A model generated the notes under the pieces. That model saw only the letters and a program-made list of their open reading frames with translations. It was not told the DNA's origin and did no database searches. Below, piece by piece: positions 37,220 through 47,255 of a stretch of 64,000 bases of DNA (position 1 is the stretch's first letter; each line of letters opens with the position of its first letter). A program made the translations under genes and the position numbers. The DNA is from Voacanga thouarsii (taxonomy: Eukaryota > Streptophyta > Magnoliopsida > Gentianales > Apocynaceae), in the NCBI GenBank assembly GCA_026120185.1, contig JANUWF010001110.1, positions 2,975,858 to 3,039,857 on the forward strand, written 5' to 3'.

Positions 37220-37605
37220 GACGTCCAGAATACAATCGATGCCGGTTATATAGCCTCACCTAGCATCGGCTCTTCTCTATTTCTTTTCTGCTGCCATCAG
37301 GCAACACCCGGCACTGGCTCACTATGAGAAACCAGTGCTAGCTCTCCTCTGTTTACCTTGCAAACAACATTCCTAACATCACCCGGCACTGGCTTCATTA
37401 CAGTAACCAGTGTGACGTCCAGAATACAATCGATGCCAATTATATAGCCTTACCTGGCATCGGCTCTTCTCTCTTTCTTTTTTGCCGCCATCAGGCAACA
37501 CCCGGCATTGGCTCACTATGAGAAACCGGTGCTAGCTCTCCTCTGTTTACCTTGCAAACAACATTCCTGACATCACCTGGCACTGGCCTCATTACAGTAA
37601 CCAGT
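37220..37605. repeat. 194-bp tandem duplication in the leader of F
   Basis: Copies start at 37220 and 37414 with GACGTCCAGAATACAATCGA. Each contains 'cccggcactggct' and 'aaccagtgctagct' words that form inverted pairs (ggcactgg / ccagtgc). Confidence 0.9.
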
Positions 37606-37920
37606 GCTGGCTTGCCTCTGCTACATGAGTTCTTCATTCCTTTTGGGGTTGTAGATTAGTCTCCAAGCATTCCAATTATTACAAAAATCTAAGCAAAAGA
37701 ATTTAGTCACAAAACACAAATGTCTATACCTTGAAACTTAAGCTTACACAAGATCTACAAAAGTGAATATAAAGGTACATATGCCTATACCTCGATTCGT
37801 GAATCGTACATAGAACCTACCCATATAAAAAATTTATAAGAGATCACAGGGAATAATAAAAAGATTAATTCTTTATGCTTTTATTAACTTTAACATGCTC
37901 CTAGGTTTTTCAAAAACATA

Positions 37921-37933
37921 GACTCTGATATTA
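37921..37933 (-). other. Degenerate primer-binding site of element F
   Basis: Minus strand TAATATCAGAGTC, three differences from TGGTATCAGAGCC. It lies between an LTR-like U5 and a leader matching those of B and D. Confidence 0.55.
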
Positions 37934-37936
37934 GTT

Positions 37937-38433
37937 GAAATGATCACGACAATAAATCAGAGCTAAATTACGCAGCAGAAGACTTCAAAAATTTTACTTT
38001 TTCTCTTTATTTTAACCACAGAGAGCTTAGGTTGTGTCTGAACTATAGATTGTAGAACCTATGGTGTTCTCCTTGAAAATTTCAATTCCTGTCTAGCCAA
38101 TCTTCAGCTACATCACATAAGCTTCGATCTTAGATCTTTCAAGGTATGACCCTAGATAGTACTGGTCGGTGAAAGTCTAGTATTAGGATCAATGGGCTTT
38201 TCTTAACTCACTGCTATGAAGTAGAATCAAGAATACATTTCTCTTGAATTTCTATTAACAAGAAATCAATAGAACATTACATATACTAGAAAGTGTGAAG
38301 CTTTGCAATAGTAGAAAGAGAAAGAGACGAAATAGAGAGGGGGTAGAGGCAGCCAATAGGAAGAACAGAAGACTTTTTTTCCTGATATCCTAGAAAACAA
38401 CGTCTGTCAACTTCTTAAACCCTGAATGAAATA

Positions 38434-38439
<6 letters not shown>
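37937..38439 (-). repeat. Inner (R/U5) part of the LTR of element F
   Basis: Non-coding. On the minus strand it reads from a (TA)n run toward the PBS. It contains a pyrimidine-rich CTCTTTCTCTTTCTAC stretch. Together with 49300-50705 it makes a complete LTR. Confidence 0.55.

Positions 38440-38465
<26 letters not shown>
38440..38465. repeat. (TA)n microsatellite at the left border of copy B
   Basis: TA run. To its left is LTR F sequence and to its right LTR B sequence begins abruptly in mid-LTR. A second run lies at the right border of B. Confidence 0.9.
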
Positions 38466-38471
<6 letters not shown>

Positions 38472-39722
38472 TTCTTCCTCTCTAAATGTACGGCGATGTG
38501 TAGAGGGCTATTTTAGTCATTTCACCTGTAGGTCGGAGACTTTGCTAACGCAGCATTGTCCTTGGGGTCAATATTTCCTTATGGTGATATTAGAAAATAT
38601 TTAAAATGCAAAATACAACTATTTATATAACAGGGATATTTTGGTTATTTTAGCAGCCAAGACAATGTGTCTTTTTGGTCCTCGGAATAGCCCGTAAGTC
38701 CTAATTAATTTTGGGTTAAGGAATTGGTCTCAGTTAAAGAGGATTTTATTTTATTTTATTCAGGAAGTCTAATTTATTAGATTGGAATAAAATAAATAAA
38801 TAAAAATAGGAGTTGGAAGAAATTAATTATCTCGTTTTATTGGTTAATTAATTATTTAGTGCCAAAGTCCAGTTTGAATAATTAGAAAATTAACCTGGGC
38901 TTAAACTAGAGGGAAATAATTAATGCTTAATTATTTGTTGGGTTATTTATATAAACCTAAGAAATAAATAATTAAAGTTTAATTATTTTGGTTCATTTGG
39001 GCACATTAATTATTTATTGGGTTATTTCTATAAGCCCAGGAAATAAATAATTAATGTTTATTATTTTGGGCCTTTTGGGTCCAAGAAAAATAATAAATAT
39101 TATTTTGGCCTAATAACTTAGACCATAGGGTTTTTTCTAGATACGGTTCAGATAAGTTTAGGGTTAAGCCAAACTTATTCTCTTGATAACATCCGGGTGT
39201 TTAAAATATAATATCCCGGGGGATATTGTTATCAAATATTTGGAGACCTAGTTTTGGCTAACGAAAAACAAGCCTCTTGCAAAAAAGAAAACCCTAATTC
39301 TCCCTTGTTTTTCCCTCTCCCTCACGTGTAGCTCTCTCTCTCTCGTGCTCCTCCTCTCTTGTTCTTCCCTTGGTGCTTTGCTAATCAATAACAAGAGAAC
39401 CAAGGAGATTTGAGACCACTCCTCTTTACCCTTTGTTTCACCAACAAGGATTGAGGCAGTCGAATATTCGTGAGCCGGAAAGCTTGGCGTTCATGCAAAC
39501 AAGTCGAAGTAGGAGGTTAGCGGGTTTTCAACTGGAAGCTTCATCAAGCGGGCAAGAAGAGGCTATTCCCGTGGTTTAATCCGTTCCTACACAACCTAAG
39601 AGGTTTAAAACACGCAAATGTATGAATTTAACGCTTCCATGCTGCCATTAATGCTTGGTTTTTTTTTTCCTTCTCTGGTTTTTATTCCCATATGCATGCT
39701 CTCTGTTTCTTTAAAACCATCA
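38466..39722 (+). repeat. 5' LTR of copy B, missing its first ~755 bp
   Basis: Matches 48012-49255 almost base for base and ends CCATCA just before the PBS. It starts directly after (TA)n. It contains two hairpin repeats (38929-38974, 39005-39055), a GATAAC...GTTATC hairpin (39183-39232) and an LTR reading frame around 39440-39600. Confidence 0.92.
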
Positions 39723-39725
39723 AAA

Positions 39726-39738
39726 TGGTATCAGAGCC
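39726..39738 (+). other. Primer-binding site of copy B
   Basis: TGGTATCAGAGCC, three bases after the LTR end; complementary to the 3' end of initiator tRNA-Met. Confidence 0.92.
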
Positions 39739-41550
39739 ATGTGTTTTGATCAACTTAGAGAGCATGTTAGTTAATAAAAATGGAGAAGATCATTGTTTGG
39801 TGCTTAAACATGTGATCCTTCGCTGTTTTGGTATGGGATAGGTGGATTTGTAAGCTTCACAGTGGAAGCATAGGCTACTGTAAAATTTTTTTGCGTTGCT
39901 AGAACGATCGTGTAAACCCAATTTGAAGGGTATAGGCGAATGTAGTTTTGGTTTAGATGAGTTTTTTTTTTTAAGTAAAAATGTCCAAAGAAGTCGCAAA
40001 AAGAAGCAGCAGAAAAATGCAGGAGAAACTGTGAAAGTTTTCGCGTGGAGGAAAAAAAACGAAGAAGAAGGCACTGTTCCTAAGCTGCCAAGCTGCCACC
40101 GCGTTTGTGTCTGGAGCCGTGTCCTTGGAATCGGCTTGAAGAGCCAGCAAACGAATTCGATTCAATTTTCATGCAATTGCAAATTGCAATTGCTTTCAGG
40201 TCATGTGCGCGGGTCGGCGGAGGCATTCGAATAAACGCGCGGGTTGGCAGCAACAACACGCAGGCGGATCAACTGGAGCGGGTTGCGGGTCGCAAGCGGG
40301 TCCATAGGTTGCTACAGATGGCGATCCAGTGCGGCTGGTGCACCGAGGTCGCGGTGGACCGGCAGCGCAAATGGGCTCTAATCCGGTGCGGCGGTGTACA
40401 TGGATTGACGTTTTTTTTGCAATTTTTTTTGTGTTTTTTTCTTTTTTGTTTTGGGTCCCATACTATGCGAAGTTAATATTTTTGCAATAGTTAATATTCT
40501 TGGAATATATTTGCATGAAAAATATTAGTAAGGGATTTTAGAATTAAATAAGACCATTAATTAATTAATGTGTTTAATTTTATTGTTTGGGCACTTAGGT
40601 TTAAAAAATAGAAAAGCATGAAAACGTTTACTATTTTTTAACATGCTATTTTTTTTGTGTACCTATGTGCGCATTTTCTCAAAGACCAAAGTCTTTGGGA
40701 ACATTTTTGACAAGAAAACTTTTTTCTTCAAAAATTAAATGGTTATTTTAATTTGTACAAAAATTAATCCTTGGATATTTTCTCAAAGGATTTAATCCTT
40801 GACATAGAAAATATATTGGATTTAGATATTTTTGTAAATTAAAATGGAGAGCCATTTTGTTTTATTTTGTACTAGAAAAATTGTTTTGTCAAATAAACTT
40901 GAGACCAAAGTCTCTAGAAAGTTTTAATTGGAAAATTTTTTAAATCATTAAGTTTTTAACCTAAATAAAATTAGTCCATGGAAAAATCTCTCAAATGATA
41001 TAAAGCTTGACATAGAGATTTTAATGGATTTAAATATTTTATTTTTGAGTTAAGGAAAACCTTAATAGAAATTTCAAAAGGATATTTTTCAGAAAACCTC
41101 TATTTCAAAAGACTAAGTGGGAGAGGGGTTCCAACGGCCCCACGGCTTCTATCACAATCCTCATTAGAGATCGTGGGTCCCCTCGCGTCACCCTGGGAGT
41201 GAACCCGTATAAGATGGGGATACCACAAGGATCTAAATCTAATGGAGGGATATAATTAATAACCCGGGGCACGTACTATGATTGGCCAGCCCACGTTGGA
41301 GGTTATAGTGCGAGGTATGTCTATAGAAAATGAGAGGAAATGGCCATCCCCTCGATGGAGTTATCCTCTAGACCATTACCTAGAAGAAAAATTAATTTAT
41401 GGTGGTTAATACACTTAGCTTAGGGAACTGTTAATCTTCCTAAGAAGCTATGTCAGTTTTCCTAAGAACCAAATTATTTTCAGTGCATAAATTTATTTTG
41501 TTTTCACAAACTAAATCCTTTCTTTTATTTTCGATTTTTTAGAAACGGTG
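39739..41550 (+). other. Long untranslated leader of copy B with a GC-rich module
   Basis: About 1.8 kb between PBS and gag. The segment 40080-40405 is strikingly GC-rich (gcgcgggt, gcgggtcg, ggtgcggc words) in AT-rich surroundings and is followed by long T runs (40410-40455). Copy D has a similar module at the same place. The rest is AT-rich and matches the start of the window from 41145. Confidence 0.75.
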
Positions 41551-41554
41551 GGAG

Positions 41555-42345
41555 GTTCTTTTTGTCCATTGGCCATTATTCTCAGGGAGAATAAGTTAAC
41601 GGGTCCAAACTATGTGGACTGAAAGAGGAACCTGGACATAATACTCACAACCGAAGAGTATAAGTATGTCCTTTACGAGACCTGCCCCGTGATCAGGGAA
41701 GTTTCCACCACCGAAGAGCGAGAGGTTGAGAAGGCGTGGAAGAAGGCTAACGAATTGGCACGTTGTTATATGTTAGCCTCCATGTCTAATGTGCTCCAGT
41801 CAAAACACGAGTACATGGCTTCTGCGTATGACATTAGTCAGTCATTGGCCACTATGTTCACAGACAAGAGCCGACCTGCAAGGCAGGAGGCTCTTCGGAC
41901 TATAATAAACACTAAGATAGCTGAGGGAGCATCAGTTAGAGAGCATATGCTCAAGATGATTGCTGCTTTCGTGGAGGTAGAAATCTTAGGGGCTATCATT
42001 GACCCCGAGAGCCAAGTAGACATGGTTCTCGAATCTCTATCGGGTTCCTTTACTCAGTTCAAGTTGCATTACAACATGAATAAGTTAAACATAAGTTTAA
42101 CTAAGTTAATGAAGGAACTCCAGATGGTAGAGAAGGTCATGAAGCCACAGACAAAGGCCATGATTGCTAAGGCTTCTTCCTCAAGAACTGGGCCCAAGCC
42201 AAGAAAGTTCAAAAGGAAAAAGGGAACGCAGCAGCCCAGCCCAAGACCCAGCCCAAGGATAAACCAAAGGGCAAATACTTCAAATGTGGGAAGAAGGGAC
42301 ACTGGAAAAAGGAGTATCCAGATCTTCAAGCTAAGAAAAACCCCA
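41555..42345 (+). pseudogene. Copia gag of copy B, nearly open
   Basis: UBN2-type gag. The frame runs GGSFCPLAIILRENKLTGPNYVD, then TGA (41620-41622) where a Trp is usual, then KRNLDIILTTEEYKYVLYETCP and onward unbroken to about 42230. After that a frameshift moves the nucleocapsid part into another frame. The zinc knuckle reads YFKCGKKGHWKKEY, so the first and last Cys are both Tyr and metal binding should be lost. The same TGA occurs in copy A. Confidence 0.9.
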
Positions 42346-42354
42346 CAGGTAATG

Positions 42355-42494
42355 TTTTCTATCTAGAGTCTATATTAATGGTTAGATCAACTTCCACTTG
42401 GATTGTTGATTCAGGAGCCAATGATCATATATGTAACTCCTTGCAGGGGTTTAGAAAGATTAGAAGACTCAAAAAGGGCGAACATGGGCTACGC
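42355..42494 (+). pseudogene. Copia protease of copy B, N-terminal part
   Basis: STSTWIVDSGANDHICNSLQGF carries the DSG active site. The reading is cut by solo LTR C after 'gggctacgc' and resumes at 44290 with '...gggcccttgcagtgggagag'. Confidence 0.88.
42490..42494. other. Target-site duplication TACGC, left copy
   Basis: TACGC directly before the LTR start TATTGGGATG; repeated at 44290-44294. Confidence 0.88.
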
Positions 42495-44289
42495 TATTGG
42501 GATGTATGCCTTCTTAGACTAGGTTTCTGAATGTAAAAATTGAATGTTTTAATAAAAGAATTTATTTTCAAAAATTATTTGTGAATTTACAATTTTATTT
42601 ATGCACAATTACATTTGGAAAAAACCCATTGTGTTTAAGTAAGTGGTCCATATGAGTAAAGGTCTTTCACAATAAGGTATGGATCACGGGCTACTTAGCA
42701 CATACACTTTTGTTCTTAACTGATTGATGAGAATGGGAATCTCATCATATTTAGGTTATTATGTTGTGAATTCTAAATGGGGAATGACTTACCTTAAGCC
42801 AATAAGTAGTCAACTCACTTCATGACATAAGCGTATTTCGAATACGCAAAACAGGACCTGTAGTAGTTGTTTCTTAAAAGTACTATATGGTATAAACCTA
42901 GACTACTACCGCTACAGCGTGGACTAATACTCTATGACTTGAGTATGAGTTGGTGGTCTGAAAAAACTGGAAGCATATACTTTGATATGCTATAGTTGAG
43001 GTTCTATCGTAGGGCCAATATACGTACATGTTGGGTATGTGTGACTAGTTAGTTAAGACAGACTTGTACAAGATAGTTTCTATACTATATCACCCCTTGT
43101 GGTTATCTAAATGATCTGAATATCCAGGGCCTTATGAAACATGACTTGGATGTTTGCTTTAGGGTAACTCTCTTGGAAAACAAAAATAATCCAAGAGGTC
43201 GTGGATCATTATACTAGAGGCCTAAGGATGGTAGATGTCATTTAGAAAGGTGTTAGTACACTTCTCCCTCTCTAAATATACAGCGATGTATAGGGGGATA
43301 TTTTAGTAATTACACCTGTAAGTCGGAGACTTTGCTAAGGCAACATTGTCCTTGGGGTCAATATTTCCTTATGGTGATATTAGAAAATATTTAAAATGCA
43401 AAATACAACTATTTATATGGAAAGGATATTTTGGTCATTTTAGTAGCTAAGGCGATGTGTCTTTTGGTCCCCAGTGTAGACTGTGAGTCATAATTAAATA
43501 CGTGCTAAGGAATTGATCTTAAATTAAATGGAGTTTATTTTATTTAAGTAGCTTAATTTAATTATTGAGCTAAATAAAATAAAGGTCCATGGAGAGAAAA
43601 TTAATTAAATTAGTTTAGTTGGTTAATTAATTATTCAGGTCTTTGGCCCAGTTTGAATAATTAGGGATTAACCTATGACTAAACTGATTTATGCTTATTT
43701 AATTGGACTGGTTTATTTGGAATGAAAAATTAATTATTTGTTAAGCCATTGAGTTGGTTCTAACTAGAATAATTAATTACGCCCAATAGGTTAAACTAAG
43801 AGTCCAATGGCCCAATCCAGTTTAACCTAGGGTCTTTTTATTTAGGTTAAACAAGGGGATTAGGGTTGAGAATAATCATCGTTGCTTTACCACACAAGTG
43901 TGATGGCTTCTTCTCTGTAGAGCCAAATGTCTCTCTCTCTCTCTCTCTCCAGAAAATTTCCTAACTCGTTAGTTGTTCACCAAACGGTAGTTAGGCAGGC
44001 CATATATTGGAAGACCAAGAGTTCGGCATTGACATATATGCAAAGGCGGAGTAGGAGACTTGCAGGAATCACATTAGAGGCTTCTACTAGCACACCAACA
44101 CCAGTTGCACACATTCCGACAAAGCCAATACTTAGAATGAGAAAAAAAGGTAAAATTTTTAAAATCTCGGGATTGGGACAGGGCGCAACCAGCTCCAGCC
44201 CTGCCCTGGAATCCCTATTCTTGTTTTTCCACCTTTTTTATGTTCGCTTCTGCTGCGTGCTCCGTGTTTTCCTGCTTTCCATACCTTCA
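42495..44289 (+). repeat. Solo LTR C, 1795 bp, inside copy B
   Basis: Starts TATTGGGATGTATGCC and ends CATACCTTCA, flanked by perfect TACGC duplications. It shares U3 landmarks with LTRs A, B and D. It has no PBS or internal region, so it is the product of LTR-LTR recombination. It contains a (CT)n run (43929-43949) and an open reading frame at 43927-44367 that overruns the LTR. Confidence 0.92.
43927..44179 (+). CDS. Small Arg-rich LTR-encoded ORF (copy C)
   Basis: Reading frame inside the LTR from ATG 43927. The N-terminus is a Ser/Leu repeat from the (CT)n run, then VVRQAIYWKTKSSAL, MQRRSRRLAG, a Ser/Thr/Pro linker (ASTSTPTPVAHIPTKP) and a basic tail (RMRKKGKIFK). The frame stays open past the LTR end to 44367, but the part beyond about 44180 has no counterpart in B or D. 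The RRSRRLAG octapeptide equals that of LTR B although four of eight codons differ, all synonymously (five base changes). Function unknown; an Arg-rich core suggests nucleic-acid binding or nuclear import. Confidence 0.5.
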
Positions 44290-44780
44290 TACGCGTGGGA
44301 AATTGAGCACAAGTCTGGGCCCTTGCAGTGGGAGAGCTGGATCTTATTTTTTATTGGAATAGAATAGTAGTTTTAAAATATATTTTATATGTATCTGGAT
44401 TTTGTTAGAATTTGATTTCAATTGCAAAACTAATAAATCAAGGATATTCTGTATCTTTCTATTCTGGTATTTCTATCAGTAGAGATGAAAAAATTTTATG
44501 TACTGGGCAAATGTATGGAAAGCTATTCTTTTTAAACCCTATTAACAATCAATTGAATAACGCTCAATCTGAACCTTTAACTAAGAAGAGAAAAAACAAT
44601 GTCAATGACTCATACCTTTAGCATCTAAGGTTGGGTCATATTAACTCAACCAGGATTCAGAGGCTAATCCATGATGAGCCTTTGGGCTTATTGAGATTGG
44701 AAAATTGGCCTCAGTATGAATCATGCCTGATAGGAAAGATAACCAAAAGGTCATTTACACCAAAGGCGGATAGAGCCAAG
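44290..44780 (+). pseudogene. Protease C-terminus and GAG-pre-integrase of copy B
   Basis: After LTR C it resumes 'tgggcccttgcagtgggaga', equivalent to 1420 in copy A. It then runs LISIAKLINQGYSVSFYSGI, SRDEKILCTGQMYGKLF, a TAG at 44619-44621, and LGHINSTRIQRLIHDEPLGLL. Confidence 0.85.
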
Positions 44781-45622
44781 GAGGTATTGAGTTTTGTTCA
44801 CACTGATGTGTGTGGTCCATTGTCTACAACAGCTAGAGGAGATTTTGAGTACTTCATCACTTTCACAGATGATTGTACAAGGTATGGTTATATTTACCTG
44901 ATGAGACGCAAGTCTGACTCGACAAGTTCAAGGAGTTTAAGGCTGAAGTGGAGCGTCGGACAGGTAAATTAATCAAAACCTTACGATTGGATCGTGGTGG
45001 AGAGTACCTCCTGAGTGAATTCAAGGACTACATAGTACATCATGAGATAGTGTCTCAGCTCTCTGCACCGAGAACACCCCAGCAGAACGAAGTAGCTGAG
45101 AGAAGGAACAGGACATTGATAGAAATGGTCCGAAGCATGATATTTTATGCTACTCTTCCAGTGTCCTTTTGGGGATATTCCCTAGAGACAGCGGTATATA
45201 TTCTGAACTTGGTGCCTTCCAAGTCAGTACCTAGGACTCTCTATGAGATGTGGACTGGGCGTACGCCAAGTCTAAATCATCTCAGGATTTGGGATTGTCC
45301 AGTTTATGTACTGGTCAAGAGAGACAAGTTGGAACTAAGATCAAAATTATACTATTTTGTTGGATATCCAAAAGGGACAAAGGGAGGTTATTTTTATCAT
45401 CCTAAGGAGCAGAAGGTACTAGTTAGTACCAATGCTAGATACTTGGAAGATGATCAAAGTACTTCCACTAAAGGTTTAACAAGGTTGGAACTTGAGAAGA
45501 AGTTATCCTCCGAATCAACTTCTTCTGACCCAATTGTGAAATTGGAAGAGGTACAGTCTCAAGAGCCTGCACAAATGGAGCTTCGTCGTAGTGGGAGAGT
45601 ATCTAGGGTTCCAGATAGATGA
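44780..45622 (+). pseudogene. Copia integrase of copy B
   Basis: Catalytic residues all present: Asp in FVHTDVCGPLS (about 44800), Asp in RLDRGGEYLL (about 44987) and Glu in NEVAERRNRTL (about 45097). A small deletion near 44920 shifts the frame between 'MRRKSDS' and 'ERRTGKLI'. The C-terminal part PSKSVPRTLYEMWTGRTPSL to ARYLEDDQSTSTK is open until TGA at 45620-45622. Confidence 0.92.
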
Positions 45623-45689
45623 CCTGGAGAAGCTTTTGAGTTGGTCTCTAACCATCAGGAACAAGACCTAGATACGAGGAGACTATTAC

Positions 45690-46625
45690 TGATCCGATGC
45701 AAATCTATGGCATGAAGTAATGAATGCCGAGATTGAGTCTATGTACTTCAATCAAGTTTAGGATCTTGTAGCTTCACTTGAAGGGATAAAACCTATTGGA
45801 TGTAAGTGGGTGTACAAGAGAAAGAGGGGAGCGGACGGGAAGGTCGAAACTTTCAAAGCTAGGCTTGTGGTGAAATGGTATACTCAGAAAGAGGGAATCG
45901 ACTATGAGAAAACCTTTTCCCCGATGGCCATGCTTAAATCCATTCGCATCCTCCTTGCCATCGCATGTCACTATGACTACGAGATATGGTAAATGGATGT
46001 CAAGACGGCATTCTTAAATGGCCATCTTAGCGAAGACATCAATATGTCCCAACCGGAAAGCTTTATTGCTGAAGGCCAAGAACATATAGTTTGCAAGTTT
46101 AAAAATTCCATTTATGGACTCAAGCTAGCGTCGAAAGTATGGAACATTCGTTTTGATAAGACTATAAAGTCTTACGGTTTTATTCAAAACGAAGATGAAC
46201 CATGCGTGTACAGGAAACTTGAAGGCAGTAATGTGGTTTTTCTTATCTTGTATGTGGATGACATTCTACTCATTAGAAATGATGTAGGGTCATTGTCAAC
46301 TACAAAGGTTTGGCTGTCTAGTCAATTCAGTATGAAGGACTTAGGGGAAGCCAGCTACATTCTCGGGATTAGACTTCTTAGAAATGGAACCAGAGAATGT
46401 TAGGATTATCCCAAGCGGCAGACATTAACAAGATACTGGTCAAGTACAGCATGGACTCATGCAAGGGAGCTTTAATCCCTTTCAAACATTGGTTGTCATT
46501 TTCTTCAAGGGACTGTCCTAAATCTCAAGAAGAAAAGGACAGAATGAGTAGGATTCCCTACGCTTCGATTGTGGAAAGTCTCATGTACGCCATGCTGTAT
46601 ACTAGGCCAGATATCTGCTTTGCCG
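45690..46625 (+). pseudogene. Copia reverse transcriptase of copy B
   Basis: Motifs: KWVYKRKRGADGKVETFKAR, YTQKEGIDYEKTFSPMAMLK, MDVKTAFLNGHLSED, then FLILYVDDILLIRNDVG with an intact YVDD (46251-46262). A TAA at 45990-45992 replaces the Gln of the QMDVKTAF motif. A frameshift near 46395 separates LGIRLLRNGT from MLGLSQAADINK. Confidence 0.92.
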
Positions 46626-47225
46626 TAGGCTTAATTAGCAGATATCAGTCAAACCCTACGGAGGTTTATTGGCTAGCTGTAAAGCATATTCTCAAGTTCC
46701 TCAAAGGAACGGGAGATTATATGCTGGTTTACAGGGCGGATGATTTGGTTCCTACAGGATACACAGACTCATACTTCCAGGCGGATAAGGATGAGAGAAA
46801 ATCCACTAGTAGATATGTCTTCATCTTGTCTGGAGGAGCAATTTCATGGAGGAGTATCAAGCAATCTTGCATTGCTGACTCAACCATGGAAGCTGACTAT
46901 ATGGCAGCTTCGGAGGCATCCAATGAAGCAGTCTGGCTCCAGAAGTTTCTTCCAAAACTTGGAGTCGCACCACATATAGACAGGCCGGTTGTGATGTATT
47001 GAGACAACACTAGAGCAGTATCGCAATCTAAGGAACCTCGGAACCACAAAAAGGGGAAGTACATCGAGAGAAAGTACCACCTAATCCAGGATTTCATCCA
47101 GAGATGGGAAGTCGTGGTGGAATAGATTACCTCAGAAAATAATCTAGCAGATCTATTCACCAAGCCTTTAGCTAAAAGAGTCTTCAAGAGACACTTAGAC
47201 GCCATAGGAGTGGGCACCTATGGAC
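46625..47225 (+). pseudogene. Copia RNase H of copy B
   Basis: GYTDSYFQADKDERKSTSRY, SIKQSCIADSTMEADYMAAS, EASNEAVWLQKFL. A TGA at 47000-47002 replaces the Cys of the YCDN motif. Downstream NNLADLFTKPLAKRVFKRHL-type sequence runs to about 47210. The second acidic position is retained as Glu (MEADY). Confidence 0.9.
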
Positions 47226-47246
47226 TTACCTAGTCTTAGAGTGCAA

Positions 47247-47255
47247 GTGGGAGAT
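47247..47255 (+). other. Polypurine tract of copy B
   Basis: GTGGGAGAT immediately before TGTTGGATAG; identical to the tract of copy A. Confidence 0.8.

Noticed and set aside
40105..40476. Protein-coding gene in the GC-rich leader of copy B
   Set aside because: Frames on both strands stay open because of high GC; the copy D block does not share a protein reading with it.
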